Of a DNA stretch of 64,000 nucleotides, positions 43,843-51,163 are shown piece after piece. The stretch's first letter is position 1, and each line of letters begins with the position of its first letter. A model generated the notes under the pieces. It did no database searches, was not told where the DNA came from, and worked only from the letters and a program-made list of their open reading frames with translations. Source of the stretch: Rhizobium sp. Root708. GTDB taxonomy: Bacteria; Pseudomonadota; Alphaproteobacteria; Rhizobiales; Rhizobiaceae. Location: the NCBI RefSeq assembly GCF_001429725.1, contig NZ_LMHV01000012.1, forward strand, positions 310,875-374,874, given 5' to 3'. A program made the translations under genes and the position numbers.

Positions 43843-43867
43843 GCGCGGAGGCTTCTGGCCTCCGCGC
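43843..43867 (-). terminator. Stem-loop between binding protein and oxidoreductase genes
   Basis: GCGCGGAGGC and GCCTCCGCGC pair over 10 bp with a 5-nt loop. Only a short T run follows on the minus strand, so partial attenuation is more likely than full termination. Confidence 0.6.
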
Positions 43868-43885
43868 GATTGGATCGACAGGCGA

Positions 43886-44641
43886 TCAGTAGATGTTGAA
43901 GGGGAAATACTTCTTGGTGATTTCCTGATATTTCCCGTTGGCGACGAGCGCGTCGATCGCCTTGTTGAAGCGCTCCTTCAGTTCGGTCTCGCCCTGACGG
44001 ATGCCGATGCCGGCTTGCGTCTCGGTGCCCGGAACGTCGCCGAGCAGCTTGCAGCAATCCTTGCCGGCCTTGTTCAGCCAGTCGACGACCACGAACTTGT
44101 CGGAGATCAGCGCGTCCATGCGGCCGTTCTGCAGGTCGGCCACGGCCTCGTCCTGCGTCGGATACATCTTCGCCTCGGCACCGCCCTTGGCGTAGACGTC
44201 GTTGAGGTAGTCGGCCTGCGTGGTCGAGGCCTGCGCGCCGACAACCTTGCCCTTCATGTCCTCGACGCTGACGCCCTTCAGCGGGCTGTCCTTCGGCACG
44301 GCGACGGCGAGCGGCGTCGTGTAGTACTTGTTGGTGAAGTCGATCTGCTTCTTGCGCTCTTCGGTGATGCTCATCGACGCGACGATGGCGTCGTACTTCT
44401 TGGCCAGCAGACCGGGGATAATGCCGTCCCAGTCCTGCGCGACGATTGTGCACTTGGCCTTCATTTCCTCGCAGAGCGCATTGGCCATGTCGACGTCGAG
44501 CCCCTTCAGGCTGCCGTCGGACTCGACGAAGTTGAAGGGAGGATAGGCGCCCTCGGTTGCGATGCGGATCGTGTCCTCGGCGGATGCGAGGTGCGTCGCT
44601 GCCAGCAAGGCAGCGGCCGCCAGGAAAATCGTCTTTCTCAT
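43886..44641 (-). CDS. Polar amino-acid ABC transporter, periplasmic binding protein
   Basis: A 251-residue family 3 solute-binding protein with signal peptide 1-21 (ending LASA). The mature part has IRIATEGAYPPFNFVESDG, KGLDVDMANALCEEM, CTIVAQDWDGIIPGLLAKKY and DFTNKYYTTPL, close to lysine/arginine/ornithine and histidine binding proteins. I chose the ATG at 44641, with AAGGGA upstream, over a frame to 44710 that lacks a signal peptide at its start. No permease or ATPase genes follow. Instead the oxidoreductase gene does. Confidence 0.9.
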   Translation of the reverse strand: MRKTIFLAAAALLAATHLASAEDTIRIATEGAYPPFNFVESDGSLKGLDVDMANALCEEMKAKCTIVAQDWDGIIPGLLAKKYDAIVASMSITEERKKQIDFTNKYYTTPLAVAVPKDSPLKGVSVEDMKGKVVGAQASTTQADYLNDVYAKGGAEAKMYPTQDEAVADLQNGRMDALISDKFVVVDWLNKAGKDCCKLLGDVPGTETQAGIGIRQGETELKERFNKAIDALVANGKYQEITKKYFPFNIY

Positions 44642-44761
44642 TGCTGTTCCCTTATTGGAATTGTTTTTGCCCAACGGCGCCGACTTTAGCGAATCCCTAT
44701 CGCTTAACAACCCCTGTGCGAGTGCGGGATCGTTCGTATCGGTCGGCCCCGAAATACGCTC

Positions 44762-44796
44762 TTGACATAGCCGACAATCACGGATAAATTTTATCC
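44762..44796 (+). promoter_or_regulatory. Rrf2-gene promoter with overlapping inverted repeat
   Basis: TTGACA at 44762-44767 and TAAATT at 44785-44790 are 17 bp apart. The perfect inverted repeat GGATAAA-T-TTTATCC at 44782-44796 covers the -10 region, a typical place for a repressor. The Rrf2 protein encoded next is the likely ligand. Confidence 0.68.
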
Positions 44797-44817
44797 ACGA
44801 TTGAAGGAGGTGGTCCG

Positions 44818-45318
44818 ATGAAACTCGGTGACGGGGTGGAGCAGGCGATACACAGCGTAGCGATGCTTGCCGGCCTTTCGGACGGCGGCGTTCTCTCGGC
44901 CGCTGCTCTTGCGGAGTTCCATGGAGTCTCGACGAGCTACCTCCTGAAGCATTTGCAAGCGCTCTCCGGCGCCGGCATCGTCAACACCGTGCCTGGACCG
45001 AAAGGCGGGTATCGGCTCGCAAGGCTGGCTAAGGACATCAGCCTTCTCGACATCCTGCTTGCGGTCGAAGGGCCGGAGCCGGCGTTCCGATGCAGCGAAA
45101 TCCGCCAGCGCGGGCCGAACCAGCTGCCGGGCCGCTATTTCACCAAACCATGCCAGATCAGCGCGGCGATGCTGAGGGCGGAGCGCGTCTATCGCGCCGA
45201 ACTCGCCAAGACCAGCATTGCCGACATCCTGGTGCAGCTCACTGCTGATGACGACGGCGGCATCGCCGCCCGCGGCTGCGCCTTCCTCGAAATCAATGAA
45301 CGCAGAACGGCTCGCTGA
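44818..45318 (+). CDS. Rrf2 family transcriptional regulator
   Basis: A 166-residue Rrf2 family repressor. The winged helix covers about 8-70 (SAAALAEFHGVSTSYLLKHL, GAGIVNTVPGPKGGYRLAR). The dimerisation helix and two cysteines (FRCSEI and TKPCQI) follow. Classic iron-sulfur Rrf2 proteins such as IscR have three closely spaced cysteines, so a cluster is not assured here. GGAGG lies before the ATG. It lies 29 bases upstream of an AhpD-like gene and probably regulates it and itself. Confidence 0.9.
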   Translation: MKLGDGVEQAIHSVAMLAGLSDGGVLSAAALAEFHGVSTSYLLKHLQALSGAGIVNTVPGPKGGYRLARLAKDISLLDILLAVEGPEPAFRCSEIRQRGPNQLPGRYFTKPCQISAAMLRAERVYRAELAKTSIADILVQLTADDDGGIAARGCAFLEINERRTAR

Positions 45319-45347
45319 GCCCCTGAAAAACAGAAGGAGAATGAATC

Positions 45348-45809
45348 ATGCAAGCACGTTTCAACTTCGCCAAGGCATCGCCGGACGCTTACAAGGCCGT
45401 CGCCGCACTGGAGCAATATGTCCAAGAGTCGGGCCTCGAGCGCCGCTTCATCCACCTGATCAAGCTGCGCGCCTCGCAGATCAATGGCTGCGCCTATTGC
45501 GTCGACATGCATGTGAAAGAATCCAGGCACGACGGCCTTAGCGAACAGTGGATCAACCTGATGTGCGTCTGGCGGGAATCGCCTGTCTATGACGCCAAGG
45601 AACGTGCCCTGCTCGGCTGGGTCGACGCCGTCACCCGGATCGCCGAAACCGGCGCACCGGATGCCGATTTCGAAGCCCTGAAGGCGCATTTCACGGAAGA
45701 AGAGATCACCAAGATCACGGTCGCCATCGGTACGATCAACATCTGGAACCGGCTTGCCGTCGGCTTCCGCACGCAGCACCCGATCGACAAGACCGCACAG
45801 GCTGCCTGA
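45348..45809 (+). CDS. Carboxymuconolactone decarboxylase family (AhpD-like) protein
   Basis: A 153-residue helical protein of the AhpD-like branch. The CXXC pair is in INGCAYCVDMHVKESRH with the conserved histidine, the arrangement used for thiol peroxidase or alkylhydroperoxidase activity. It follows the Rrf2 gene, and the pair may respond to oxidative or nitrosative stress. A stem-loop follows at 45824-45850. Confidence 0.9.
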   Translation: MQARFNFAKASPDAYKAVAALEQYVQESGLERRFIHLIKLRASQINGCAYCVDMHVKESRHDGLSEQWINLMCVWRESPVYDAKERALLGWVDAVTRIAETGAPDADFEALKAHFTEEEITKITVAIGTINIWNRLAVGFRTQHPIDKTAQAA

Positions 45810-45823
45810 TCGACATTGCTTGA

Positions 45824-45850
45824 GCTCGACCGGCGTGATGCCGGTCGAGC
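45824..45850 (+). terminator. Stem-loop terminator after AhpD-like gene
   Basis: GCTCGACCGGC and GCCGGTCGAGC pair perfectly over 11 bp around GTGAT. No T run follows, so it may be factor-assisted. Confidence 0.65.
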
Positions 45851-45863
45851 ATGCAGGGAGGCG

Positions 45864-46445
45864 TCAGTTGCACCCCTGAAGCTGCTGCTGGTAGTTCGCC
45901 GCCATGCTTGCAAATCGCTGTGCGGTTTTTTGCAGCTGCGCATTGGAGCGCCAGTCGCCGCGCATGTAGCCCTTCGGACCTGAGTAATATGCCAGATAGA
46001 GGCCGTAGGCGTCATTCGGCTGTATGCCTGTCACCTGGCTGTTCTGCGAATGATACCAGCCGATGAAATCGATCGCGTCGGCGAAGTTTGCCCGTCGTGC
46101 CGCCCAGTTGCCGGTCGCCGACTGGTAGTGATCCCAGGTGCCGTTCAGCGCCTGCGAATAGCCATAGGCGGTTGATTGCCGGGTCCAGGGAATGAAGCCG
46201 AAGAGCTTGGTGCGCGGTGGTCGGGCATAGGGCTGGAAGCCGGACTCCACATACATGGTTGCCATCAGGATCGGCACTGGAACGCCGTATTTCCGCTCTG
46301 TCTTTTCGGCGGCGCGCTGCCAGCTGCTGAAAAGGCCGTCACGCTGCTCGAACACGGCACAGATGTTACGGGTCTGGCGGGGAGCCGTGGCGCAGCTGGC
46401 AAGGAGCCCCAGTAGCACAAGCGCCAGGAGGGTACGGATACGCAT
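45864..46445 (-). CDS. Lipoprotein lytic transglycosylase (SLT domain)
   Basis: A 193-residue outer-membrane lipoprotein. Signal and lipobox LASC place the lipidated Cys at 18. The SLT domain covers about 40-170 with the catalytic glutamate in ATMYVESGFQP (Glu67), followed by AYGYSQALNGTWDHY and the GLYLAYYSGPKGY motif. It would cleave peptidoglycan to 1,6-anhydro products for wall remodelling. It is monocistronic. The gene converges on the AhpD-like gene. Confidence 0.9.
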   Translation of the reverse strand: MRIRTLLALVLLGLLASCATAPRQTRNICAVFEQRDGLFSSWQRAAEKTERKYGVPVPILMATMYVESGFQPYARPPRTKLFGFIPWTRQSTAYGYSQALNGTWDHYQSATGNWAARRANFADAIDFIGWYHSQNSQVTGIQPNDAYGLYLAYYSGPKGYMRGDWRSNAQLQKTAQRFASMAANYQQQLQGCN

Positions 46446-46580
46446 TACAGGAAACCTCTCATGTCTGAGAGATTACTAACTGGTAAATCTTAATGGCCGG
46501 TTTTTAGATAAAGGCGAAGCTGTGTTCATGCCGCGGCAAGAGTCCGGCAGGCCGAAAACGAGCCTGCCGAGCGGATGAAA

Positions 46581-47144
46581 TCAGGCCGCGTCCGCGACCG
46601 GCTCGTAGCGCAGGATGACGGCGCCCTTTGCCGTTACCGAAGAGTCGAGCAGACGAAGCGGGCGTGGCTTTGAAGCGGGCCTGAAGTGTGGATTACCACC
46701 GCCGAGGATGACAGGTACGAGGCAAATCCGGATTTCGTCGATGAGGCCTTCCTTGAGAAGCGAGTCCGCAAGCTCGGCGCTGCCGAAGATGAAGATCGTC
46801 TTTCCGTCTTCCGCTTTCAATTTCCGGAGTTCCGATACCGGATCGTGGACGACGCGCGAATTGTTCCAGTCAGCCTTCTCGATCGTGCGGGAGACGGCAA
46901 GCTTGGCGATGCTGTTCATGAAGGACTTGATTGTCTCTTCTTCCTCGGCGGTCTGCCAATAGGCGGCCATGCCCTCGTAGGTCTTTCGTCCGAAGACGAG
47001 CAGATCGCCTTCCTCGCCGAGCTGTTGCGAGTAACGTTCGAGTTCCGGCCCCCAGGCCAAACTGTGGAAGTCGATGTCCCACGGCTTCGTCCCCTCGAAA
47101 TAGCCGTCGAGCGTCATCAGATTCCACACCACAAGCTTTCGCAT
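46581..47144 (-). CDS. Dihydrofolate reductase family (RibD C-terminal domain) protein
   Basis: A 187-residue protein of the DHFR-like/RibD C-terminal family. MRKLVVWNLMTLDGYFEG is the family start. LLVFGRKTYEGMAAYW and TIFIFGSAELADSLLKEGL are NADPH-binding stretches. GGAGGAG lies upstream of the ATG at 47144, which sets the start over a frame to 47342. Substrate unknown. It is divergent from the HxlR regulator, its likely controller. Confidence 0.88.
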   Translation of the reverse strand: MRKLVVWNLMTLDGYFEGTKPWDIDFHSLAWGPELERYSQQLGEEGDLLVFGRKTYEGMAAYWQTAEEEETIKSFMNSIAKLAVSRTIEKADWNNSRVVHDPVSELRKLKAEDGKTIFIFGSAELADSLLKEGLIDEIRICLVPVILGGGNPHFRPASKPRPLRLLDSSVTAKGAVILRYEPVADAA

Positions 47145-47172
47145 CTCCGTCTCCTCCAAACTGATTGCGTTT

Positions 47173-47220
47173 TGCAAGCAGTTGAAAGCTAGTTTGACTG
47201 GTGGCAAAATGCAAGCAGTT
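47173..47220. promoter_or_regulatory. Paired TGCAAGCAGTT direct repeats in the DHFR-like/hxlR divergent region
   Basis: The 11-bp sequence TGCAAGCAGTT occurs at 47173-47183 and again at 47210-47220, 37 bp apart, between the two divergent genes. It is a candidate binding site of the HxlR protein. Confidence 0.6.
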
Positions 47221-47231
47221 TTGGAGATGCA

Positions 47232-47807
47232 ATGGAAGAGCTTCACCGATCGGGATGCCCGATAAATCTGACGCTGGAGATATTGGGCGACCGATGGAGC
47301 CTGATCGTGATCCGCGACATCATGTTTGGCAACCGGCGTCATTTCCGCGAGTTGCTGCAGAATTCGCAGGAGCGCATCGCGTCCAATATCCTTGCGGATC
47401 GGTTACGGCGTCTCGTCGATCGGGGACTGCTGACCCGCGAGGACGACCCGACCCACAAGCAGAAAGCGATCTACAGCCTCACCGAAATGGCGATCGACCT
47501 TGTGCCCTTGCTTGCGCAGATGGGGGCCTGGGGACGCAAGCATCTACCCGTATCCGAGGAACTGTCGATCCGCGCCGAGTTGCTGGAAAACGGCGGTCAG
47601 GCGCTCTGGAACGATTTCATGGAGGAGCTGCGGGCCAAACATCTCGGCAAGCAGCTTCCACCGGGGACTCCATCGGTTCTGGCCGGGTTGACCAAGGCCT
47701 ATCTCGATGTGCTGGCGAAGAAGGCCGGCTGCTCAGTCCTTGCGGAAAATGACACTGGCGCTCCAGCCGGTCACCAGGGCCAGAAATACGGCGAAAACGC
47801 CGTATGA
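47232..47807 (+). CDS. HxlR family transcriptional regulator
   Basis: A 191-residue winged-helix regulator. The HxlR domain covers about 8-105, with CPINLTLEILGDRWSLIVIRD, FRELLQNSQERIASNILADR and the wing LTREDDPTHKQKAIYSLTE. The 85-residue C-terminal extension is longer than in many HxlR proteins. The last 25 codons lie antisense to the end of the convergent TIGR02186 gene (75-base overlap). It lies 87 bases from the DHFR-like start. Confidence 0.9.
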   Translation: MEELHRSGCPINLTLEILGDRWSLIVIRDIMFGNRRHFRELLQNSQERIASNILADRLRRLVDRGLLTREDDPTHKQKAIYSLTEMAIDLVPLLAQMGAWGRKHLPVSEELSIRAELLENGGQALWNDFMEELRAKHLGKQLPPGTPSVLAGLTKAYLDVLAKKAGCSVLAENDTGAPAGHQGQKYGENAV

Positions 47808-48536
47808 GATCGGCCGCTCGTGGGCCGCATCCGTGATCATCTGTTCGATCCCGGTCTTGATGACGCGCAGAGGCACCGATTTGTCGGTGACGAATTTCCC
47901 GCTCTTGAAGAGATAGGCGCGCACAGTGTGGACGCCGTTCGGGATGTTGGCCGGCAGGCGCAGGCTCGCCTTGAAGAGGTTCGAACTGACGAAGCGCACG
48001 CCGCTCGGATCGCGGTCGTACAGCCCGCCTTTTTCCTGCAGCCGCCGAAACGCCTGCCGAAATTCGCCGAGGTTGCTGGCATTGCCGACAAAGCCGACCG
48101 GCGAGAGAGGGATGTGGTCGATGCCGATCCCCTGCTCTGTCAGGTCGAGCGGGGTCGTGACGTCGTCGAGCATTCGCGAGCTCGACATCGAATAGGAATG
48201 CGGAACGGCTTCGAAGGTCATCGACCGCGTGTTGATCCAGATGCCGAAGACGCGCTCTTTCCGGCGCACGGTGGCATTGTCGCGCGGGCCCTCGAGGACC
48301 ACCACGACGTCGTACTGACCGATCGCCAGCAGCAGGCTGTCGGTGTTGGTCACCGCGCCGAAAATCGTCAGGTCCGCGCCATGGAAATCCGAGGTGATGG
48401 CGATTTCGCTGGTCGACGTACCGATCTCCAGGCCTTCGGCGGTCACCGCCTGCGTCGCCTGCCCGGGCAGCAAGATCTGCGCGCCGGCAACGGCTGGCAG
48501 CAGCAAGAGCAGCAGAGCGGCGGTGAGAAGACGCAT
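47733..48536 (-). CDS. TIGR02186 family transmembrane protein
   Basis: A 267-residue protein with a signal peptide (about 1-19), a long periplasmic domain with beta-rich sequence (IGTSTSEIAITSDFHGADLT, QYDVVVVLEGPRDNATVRRKE) and a C-terminal membrane helix (about 243-263). It matches the TIGR02186 family of unknown function, which is often next to a TauE/SafE exporter, as here. Its ATG overlaps the exporter's stop by one base. The open frame extends upstream but that part is antisense or out of phase with the exporter. Confidence 0.88.
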   Translation of the reverse strand: MRLLTAALLLLLLPAVAGAQILLPGQATQAVTAEGLEIGTSTSEIAITSDFHGADLTIFGAVTNTDSLLLAIGQYDVVVVLEGPRDNATVRRKERVFGIWINTRSMTFEAVPHSYSMSSSRMLDDVTTPLDLTEQGIGIDHIPLSPVGFVGNASNLGEFRQAFRRLQEKGGLYDRDPSGVRFVSSNLFKASLRLPANIPNGVHTVRAYLFKSGKFVTDKSVPLRVIKTGIEQMITDAAHERPISYGVFAVFLALVTGWSASVIFRKD

Positions 48537-49459
48537 CAGTTTCCGCCTCCCATCACGACGGAATAGATGTCGGCCGGCGTTACGACGAGGGCGACGGCAA
48601 GACGAAGGCCGACGGCAAGCACGAGAAGGCCGAGCAGGGCGCGCAACTGCTCGCCGCGCAGCTTCTGGCCGACGCGCACGCCGTATTGTGCCCCGATCAC
48701 CCCGGCGACCATCAGAATGAGCGCGAGCACGATATCGACGGAAAAGTTCGTCGCGGCCTGGACGACCGTCGTGTAGGCGGTGACGAAAATGATCTGGAAG
48801 AGGGACGTGCCGACAACGACGTTGGTCGGGATCCGCAGCAGATAGATCATCGCGGGCACCATAATGAAGCCGCCGCCGACGCCCATGACCGAGGTGAGGA
48901 TACCGATGGCGAAGCCGAGCGCCACGATCGGGATGACGCTGAGGAAGATCTTCGACTTCTTGAAGCGCATCTTCAGCGGCAGGCGGTGAACCCAGTGATG
49001 GTGCCCGGGCTTGCGCGCAGCCGGCGGGATGTTCTTTGCCGAACGGCGCATCGCGTTGACGCTTTCGAGCAGCATCAGCGCGCCGACGGTGCCGAGGAAG
49101 ACGACGTAGAGCAACGAGATGAAGAGGTCGAGTTGGCCGAGCCGCCGCAAGAGCGAGAAGATCCATATTCCGACGGTCGCGCCCGTCAGACCGCCGACAA
49201 GCAGGACACCACCCAGCTTGACGTCAAGCGTGCCGCGCCGGAAATGCGTTATCGCGCCCGATATGGACGATGCGACGACCTGGTTTGCCCCGGTGGCAAC
49301 CGCGACGACGGGCGGAATGTTGTAGAAGATCAGCAATGGTGTGATCAGGAAGCCGCCGCCGACGCCGAACATACCGGACAAAAAGCCCACGGCGGCGCCC
49401 ATGCCGAGAATGATGAAGATGTTCACCGACAATTCTGCGATGGGCAGATAAATTGTCAC
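48536..49459 (-). CDS. Sulfite exporter TauE/SafE family permease
   Basis: A 307-residue membrane protein with about eight helices. The duplicated glycine-rich segment is GMFGVGGGFLITPLLIFYNIP near residue 29 and SVMGVGGGFIMVPAMIYLLRIP near residue 195. This is the TauE/SafE (DUF81) pattern. It may export sulfite or sulfoacetate-type anions. The start is GTG at 49459. It is coupled to the TIGR02186 gene. Confidence 0.9.
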   Translation of the reverse strand: MTIYLPIAELSVNIFIILGMGAAVGFLSGMFGVGGGFLITPLLIFYNIPPVVAVATGANQVVASSISGAITHFRRGTLDVKLGGVLLVGGLTGATVGIWIFSLLRRLGQLDLFISLLYVVFLGTVGALMLLESVNAMRRSAKNIPPAARKPGHHHWVHRLPLKMRFKKSKIFLSVIPIVALGFAIGILTSVMGVGGGFIMVPAMIYLLRIPTNVVVGTSLFQIIFVTAYTTVVQAATNFSVDIVLALILMVAGVIGAQYGVRVGQKLRGEQLRALLGLLVLAVGLRLAVALVVTPADIYSVVMGGGN

Positions 49460-49710
49460 AGCCGACCCCGATCCCTGATCTGCCCGATCGGCAGACGCGC
49501 TCCCGTATTTCCTTCGAAAGAGGCATCATACGGCGAAATCGTTGCCATAGGCTTTCGATCAGCGACATGCGCTCCCCTCATATGTGAAGAATTATGAATA
49601 ATCAGGCTTTTTTAGGTTTTTACGACAGGCTGGAGAACCTCGGCGCGCCTGTTGAATGCGACTGGTTCCGATCCTAGATTGCCGCGATCGCGAACTGATT
49701 TGGGGGCAGC

Positions 49711-50310
49711 GTGAAGGCGGACGCACGAATTCTATTCCTTGCGCTTCTATGCGTATTCGGTCCGGCGACCGCATCGGCGCAATGGCAGCCATCGGAGGAG
49801 GTCCGAACCTATTCGATCTCGGGAAAGACGGGGGCCGAACTATACGGCTCGATCGGGGAGCGAGGGCCCGAGGTCGGTGGTGGGGTTCGCACCATCGCCC
49901 ATACGACGTTCAGGCTGACCTGGCAGCGGAAATACGAACCGCGCGATGGCGCCTGCGTCCTCGCCTCCGCAAAGCCGAAGCTGGTGCTGATCTACACGCT
50001 GCCGAAACCCTCGACATCGCTTTCCCCGACCGTAAAAGCGAGTTGGGATACCTTTCTGGATGGCGTGCGCAAGCACGAGAAGGTTCACGGCACGATCATT
50101 ACGGAGATGGTCCATGACATCGAAGCGATGAGCGTCGGGTTCTCGGCGCCAGACGATCCCGATTGCCGCAAGATCCGTGTCGAGCTCACGAAACGATTGG
50201 GTCAACTCTCCGACAAGCAACGCGAACGCGGTCGCGAATTCGACCGCGTCGAGATGGGGCAGGGCGGAAACATCCAGGCTCTGATCCTGGATTTCGTGAA
50301 CGGGCCCTGA
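49711..50310 (+). CDS. DUF922 family secreted protein, putative zinc peptidase
   Basis: A 199-residue protein with a signal peptide (about 1-23, ending ASA). The HExxH-type zinc motif appears as HEKVH at residues 122-126, and two cysteines (Cys82 and the one in DDPDCRK) may form a disulfide. It matches DUF922, annotated as a putative secreted zinc-dependent protease. The start is GTG at 49711 after a GGGGCAG. Target unknown. Confidence 0.85.
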   Translation: MKADARILFLALLCVFGPATASAQWQPSEEVRTYSISGKTGAELYGSIGERGPEVGGGVRTIAHTTFRLTWQRKYEPRDGACVLASAKPKLVLIYTLPKPSTSLSPTVKASWDTFLDGVRKHEKVHGTIITEMVHDIEAMSVGFSAPDDPDCRKIRVELTKRLGQLSDKQRERGREFDRVEMGQGGNIQALILDFVNGP

Positions 50311-50328
50311 AGTCCGTCCACCGCGTGA

Positions 50329-50961
50329 TCAGCCCGCGGCACCCGCAAGCGGCGCCACATGCGGCCATACCTCGAGCGCGCCGCGATAGATCATGTGGAG
50401 TGCAACGTAGAGGATGATGACCAGGCCCACATAGGCGACCCAGTGATAGCGATTGAGCAGCCGCGCGATGAAGTTCGCCGCGACCCCCATCATGGCGATC
50501 GACAGGATGAGGCCGATGACGAGAACCGTCGGATGCTCGCGCGCGGCACCGGCAACGGCAAGCACGTTGTCGAGCGACATCGAGACGTCGGCGATGACGA
50601 TCTGTGTGGCCGCCTGCACGAAGGTTTTGCGCGGTGCCTGGCTCGCGTCGCCGACATCCGCATCGTGGTTGCCGCCGGCCCGCAGCTCACGCCACATCTT
50701 CCAGCAGACCCACAGCAGCAGAATGCCGCCGGCGAGCAGCAGGCCGATGATGTCGAGCAGTTGCACGGTCACGCTGGCAAGGGCGATACGCAGTACGGTT
50801 GCGGCGAGAATGCCGACGAGGATGGCCTTACGCCTCTGCTCCGGCGCAAGTCCGGCTGCAGCAAGCCCGATCACGACTGCATTGTCGCCGGCGAGAACGA
50901 GGTCGATCAAAATGACCTGTAGAAGCGCCAGCAGACCGGCGGACGTGAAAATTTCCATCAT
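50329..50961 (-). CDS. TerC/YjbE-type membrane protein
   Basis: A 210-residue TerC family membrane protein with about seven helices. DLVLAGDNAVVIGLAAAGL (about 20-38) and ADVSMSLDNVLAVAGAA (about 124-140) hold the paired acidic motifs of the family. Relatives export manganese during co-translational metalation. I looked for a yybP-ykoY manganese riboswitch upstream and did not find its core loops. Start at the first of two ATG codons (50961 or 50958). Confidence 0.9.
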   Translation of the reverse strand: MMEIFTSAGLLALLQVILIDLVLAGDNAVVIGLAAAGLAPEQRRKAILVGILAATVLRIALASVTVQLLDIIGLLLAGGILLLWVCWKMWRELRAGGNHDADVGDASQAPRKTFVQAATQIVIADVSMSLDNVLAVAGAAREHPTVLVIGLILSIAMMGVAANFIARLLNRYHWVAYVGLVIILYVALHMIYRGALEVWPHVAPLAGAAG

Positions 50962-51163
50962 GCGATAATCCCTTGCCTAACGCGAAGCGCCTCCCCGGGC
51001 GCTACCCACGCATAGAGGATCGCTCCGGCGGGGATCAAGTAGGGGCATCGATGCCATCGACAAGATTGCGGCGGCAACGTTGCCGAAAAAGCACCGCTTC
51101 AGGTCAGAAGACGTGAAAACGCCCGCCGGGTTGCACCAGCGGGCGTTCGGTACGCGAGTTGTC

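Noticed and set aside
50962..51163. Possible yybP-ykoY (manganese) riboswitch before the TerC-type gene
   Set aside because: GC-rich pairing segments exist, but I could not find the two conserved internal loops of that class.
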